This document shows positions 63,901-64,000 of a stretch of DNA of 64,000 bases, piece by piece (within the stretch, counting starts at the first letter, position 1; each line of letters opens with the position of its first letter). This stretch comes from Erysipelotrichaceae bacterium. Its GTDB lineage: Bacteria; Bacillota_I; Bacilli_A; Erysipelotrichales; Erysipelotrichaceae. A program made the position numbers and the translations under genes. Location: contig JAFZQG010000023.1 of assembly GCA_017550145.1 (NCBI GenBank), forward strand, positions 1-64,000, given 5' to 3'. The notes under the pieces were generated by a model that saw nothing but the letters and a program-made list of their open reading frames with translations, searched no databases and was not told the DNA's origin.

Positions 63901-64000
63901 CAGATGTTCCTTCTCAGACAGTAATATCTGGAAACTGTGTAACAAGACCTGCCGATCCTACTAATACTAATGGCAAATTATTTGATGGCTGGTATCTCAA
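57903..64000 (+). CDS. Giant repeat-containing surface protein (InlB B-repeats), partial
   Basis: The frame is open from the ATG at 57903 to the window end, at least 2,032 residues; the C-terminus is missing. AGGAGGA precedes the start. A Lys-rich start and one hydrophobic helix (about residues 10-28) form an export signal; the following Cys is preceded by Lys, so it is not a lipobox. Residues about 40-900 hold repeated MBG/Ig-like beta modules with YNG, DAGTY and WSDGTRTPV motifs. From about residue 915 come InlB B-type repeats (VTFNSNGG ... GYxFxGWYLGEE ... LxAEW). Such proteins are adhesins or wall-attached surface proteins; the anchor is beyond the window. All minus-strand frames inside it are shadows. 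Confidence 0.9.
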   Translation, partial: MEKNNKKRKLFLIIIAAILLLIAFLLGLSKCTGLADNAMTVYETQDNSLFVPTYDENESSVFAFLPAKDAQGEVTYELISAKDSDFKEADYFTLLSKTDTQILVAKGTPAGVYTLQIRAHATGDSNHKEADKDITYIYTIDKAASEYTAIPSAIEGLIYNGKDQILIHEGSSPYGKILYKVNDGEWSEELPTGLDAGIYTVFYKLVGDNNHEDISEQSFLVSIGKKTTSYKPGSYSTASTSSSSISGLFNYIKDKTDNASDGKETVSGKPGTYVEYVYDGNEHNNGYRTPTGVTMVGENHGINAGTYVAIYTPDKNHCWSDGTRTPVQVKMVIKRKEFDKPTVNDVLIYNGEVQYADIVGFDEEAMLITGNCGKDAGTYKAIVSLKDKLNYKWTDNTIDNVKLDWHIFPMAVNVPKVTTTFVFKGGMKKVGIIVTEYKKSQTVEVEDFNTFNSDLIKIIRGNTHTDAGNYEIEIALKDKHNYKWNDEEGGSGNRLVPWTIERKPIGDKPVNKTVVYNGYYQSNGYKKPDEVTVTGDYRGKDAGEYTATYTLYNNYCWSDKTYAPVTVTLTITNAGIEKPTNTSVTRTYNGCLQTNGYDKPDGIDLIPGGSDRGTDVGTYTAVYVPDENHTWSDGSREPVTVILTIEKAKLDVPTIVGDSSFVYDGKNHRIEIAGFDSNVMNMSGDFGNKKYVGDYSVTISLKNWAKKNYEWNTNIPDDTSDKILNWSITTSGLTVPSVNKEFVYNGKWQQVKLSDLDNYDRKLMKIVSMKNGLDAGDYEIVIGLEDKNNYVWEDGTTEDKTITWTIKQAENTINVIESQVIVTTFSPEDHRVFFAGATNAKGEVSYTLTSATKQGSKESAIDNFVLDGTYITIKGNTPDGLYYLTVKVNAEGDKNYKPASKDINIVLTNNGIHYIVQFDGNGADNGTMEKQNYYGSILKQPLRRNEFVREGYEFAGWNTQSDGSGKDFKDHEFLDCGDFKDYQNEGYVNLYAQWELEEYTIFYNNATVSDESAKSFTIESSPFNLSKPDEKHGYNFAGWNTAEDGSGKTFKTNEKVSYGDLKPYIENGTVNLYAQWEGKRYLILLIDSRSDGLLPFSTDYATYGEPYGDVLYDLSLEGYDSGWYTLPEGTSIEITSESIVDDSVFSMAASVLEDYIESNLGSFAASLVDGLLDGVDFIPLFARYTPYINTPYTVNHYLQKLNSDNYEESAFKTETRFGTTDEEIKYEEQQIKVTGFHFAKGTSEPRSNNPTVLADGSRIINIYYDREIYTVSFNSKGGKDVESQKIPYQGLVTEPDLYERTDAAGNAYTLAGWYSNGKQFDFSNDRVKGNIVLVAEWEKSVYVEAVSNNSKFGTVEGSGGYRNGENVTLKAYPKENYRFVRWEDADGEEVSTNSEYSFTVTQEMIDAKDRNIRFVAVFEQINSRSLALYEEKTFYADPGDEISITDLYLSDRVSSYSALTEEGNPLSLEIDGTVYKGAHIKVAENAQPGTYVINVTATPKLFDLIHKPSTIKITVVVKDKTPVVTFNSNGGTDVKEQKVNDDGHVTKPADPYREGYVFMGWYLGEEAVPFDFDNTTIGTDITLVAKWGYRVRFDINGGTSGPIGDQIVEVGGFATKPEDPVYDDSHHFTLWKLDGETFNFTTPITRNITLVAEWTEEETRTIKVSVNNRDAGIPSGAGTYGINDNVELFAKAYRGYIFVGWDYTGDGQVDCTDNPWTFPAADSYPEYVAIFKKMDELTIFRYQYREYNVDTNGNSVQINVADNMIAGDATLLDISKIEAEYDFEDNHIVFETHKTKETYWIFTIEYYDRATIKIAGDTPLGVYKLHITAKDKIFGARETITIVINVVDSINTVTFDSNGGSQIPDQEIGDGGYAMRPVDPIYEGYVFDNWYLGEETEPFSFVGRPINSNITLTARWLEAETVAFNSNGGSDVPSQTIGKGRYAAKPADPYLEGYQFVGWYLGEETVPFDFKNRTIEGDIELHAEWIKANLVTFNSGEGGSDVPSQTVISGNCVTRPADPTNTNGKLFDGWYL
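58660..60340 (+). repeat. MBG/Ig-like modules in the surface protein
   Basis: At least five beta modules of about 80-100 residues recur, each with a YNG turn, a GKDAGTY or DAGNYEIE motif and an aromatic end. Three carry near-identical ends: CWSDGTRTPV (about 58855), CWSDKTYAPV (about 59570) and TWSDGSREPV (about 59790). Confidence 0.75.
62472..64000 (+). repeat. InlB B-type repeats, 192-bp units
   Basis: Units of exactly 64 codons are at 62472-62663, 62673-62864, 63459-63650 and 63666-63857, and a fifth starts at 63873 and runs off the window. Between the second and third lies a different domain of about 200 residues. Related but longer units occur at about 60650-60883 and 61710-61917. Confidence 0.85.

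Noticed and set aside
62472..64000. Regular DNA repeats as a possible CRISPR array
   Set aside because: The period is 192 bp, in frame, and encodes InlB-type protein repeats; there are no short palindromic repeats or spacers and no cas genes.

Overview
The window reads as a chromosomal segment of a low-to-moderate G+C member of the Bacillota, most likely an anaerobic gut or rumen bacterium of the Erysipelotrichia or Clostridia type. Reasons: strong GGAGG-type ribosome sites, intrinsic terminators with T tracts, two perfect CcpA (cre) sites, a WXG100/EssC secretion locus, lipoprotein signals, and a gene content (GH94 phosphorylases, NHLM-type exporter, OYE/AcnX operon) familiar from gut Firmicutes. 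TGA is used as a stop and TGG for Trp, so this is not a mollicute code. Species cannot be fixed from the sequence. No tRNA, rRNA, CRISPR array, transposase or phage gene was seen; gene density is very high, with no gene-free stretch longer than 300 bases.

Layout. 1-4.7 kb: a yigZ-type gene and a small membrane protein on the minus strand, a 47-codon ORF, then the glycolytic operon pgk-tpiA-eno. 4.7-6.5 kb: a homodimeric ABC exporter. 6.5-21.3 kb: a complete cello-oligosaccharide locus. A GH5 lipoprotein cuts glucan outside, a sugar ABC importer (binding protein, two permeases, ATPase) brings oligosaccharides in, a second signal-less GH5 enzyme, cellodextrin phosphorylase and cellobiose phosphorylase degrade them to glucose 1-phosphate plus glucose, and a mutarotase follows. 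A LacI-family repressor gene lies inside the locus and the divergent promoter region carries two perfect cre sites and LacI-type inverted repeats. 21.4-27.8 kb: a compact type VII secretion (T7SSb-like) operon with two WXG100 proteins, an unknown lipoprotein-like protein, EssC and a YukD-like protein, but no recognisable EssA, EssB or EsaA. 27.8-34.5 kb: a metallophosphoesterase relative with substituted metal ligands, a DUF4015-type glycosidase, the ytqA/ytqB (tRNA wobble modification) pair, an UMF1-type transporter, a Zn-dependent phospholipase C-like protein and a small MGMT-like protein.

34.6-40.4 kb: an operon-like run with an ASCH-PHP fusion directly in front of serC and serA, then a phosphoribosyltransferase, an archaeal-type IMP cyclohydrolase (PurO) and a separate AICAR formyltransferase, i.e. 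a split PurH. 40.5-46.6 kb: an NHLM-type peptide exporter (short HlyD, C39-peptidase ABC, second ABC) with a histidine acid phosphatase as the fourth gene and no precursor peptide in sight. 46.8-49.4 kb: a phosphatase lipoprotein, a zinc-ribbon membrane protein, a CPBP protease. 49.6-53.4 kb: an old-yellow-enzyme-family reductase with both subunits of aconitase X. 53.5-57.7 kb: a NagZ-like GH3 enzyme, an alpha/beta hydrolase lipoprotein, an MtaD-like deaminase. 57.9 kb to the window end: the first 2,032 codons of a giant surface protein with InlB-type repeats, cut by the window edge.

The points most worth a second look are: the ASCH-PHP protein as a possible missing phosphoserine phosphatase; the reduced T7SS operon; the AcnX-ene-reductase operon; the orphan NHLM exporter linked to a phosphatase with a truncated sorting motif; and six genes whose -10 hexamer sits only 6-7 bases before the start codon, which suggests leaderless transcripts.
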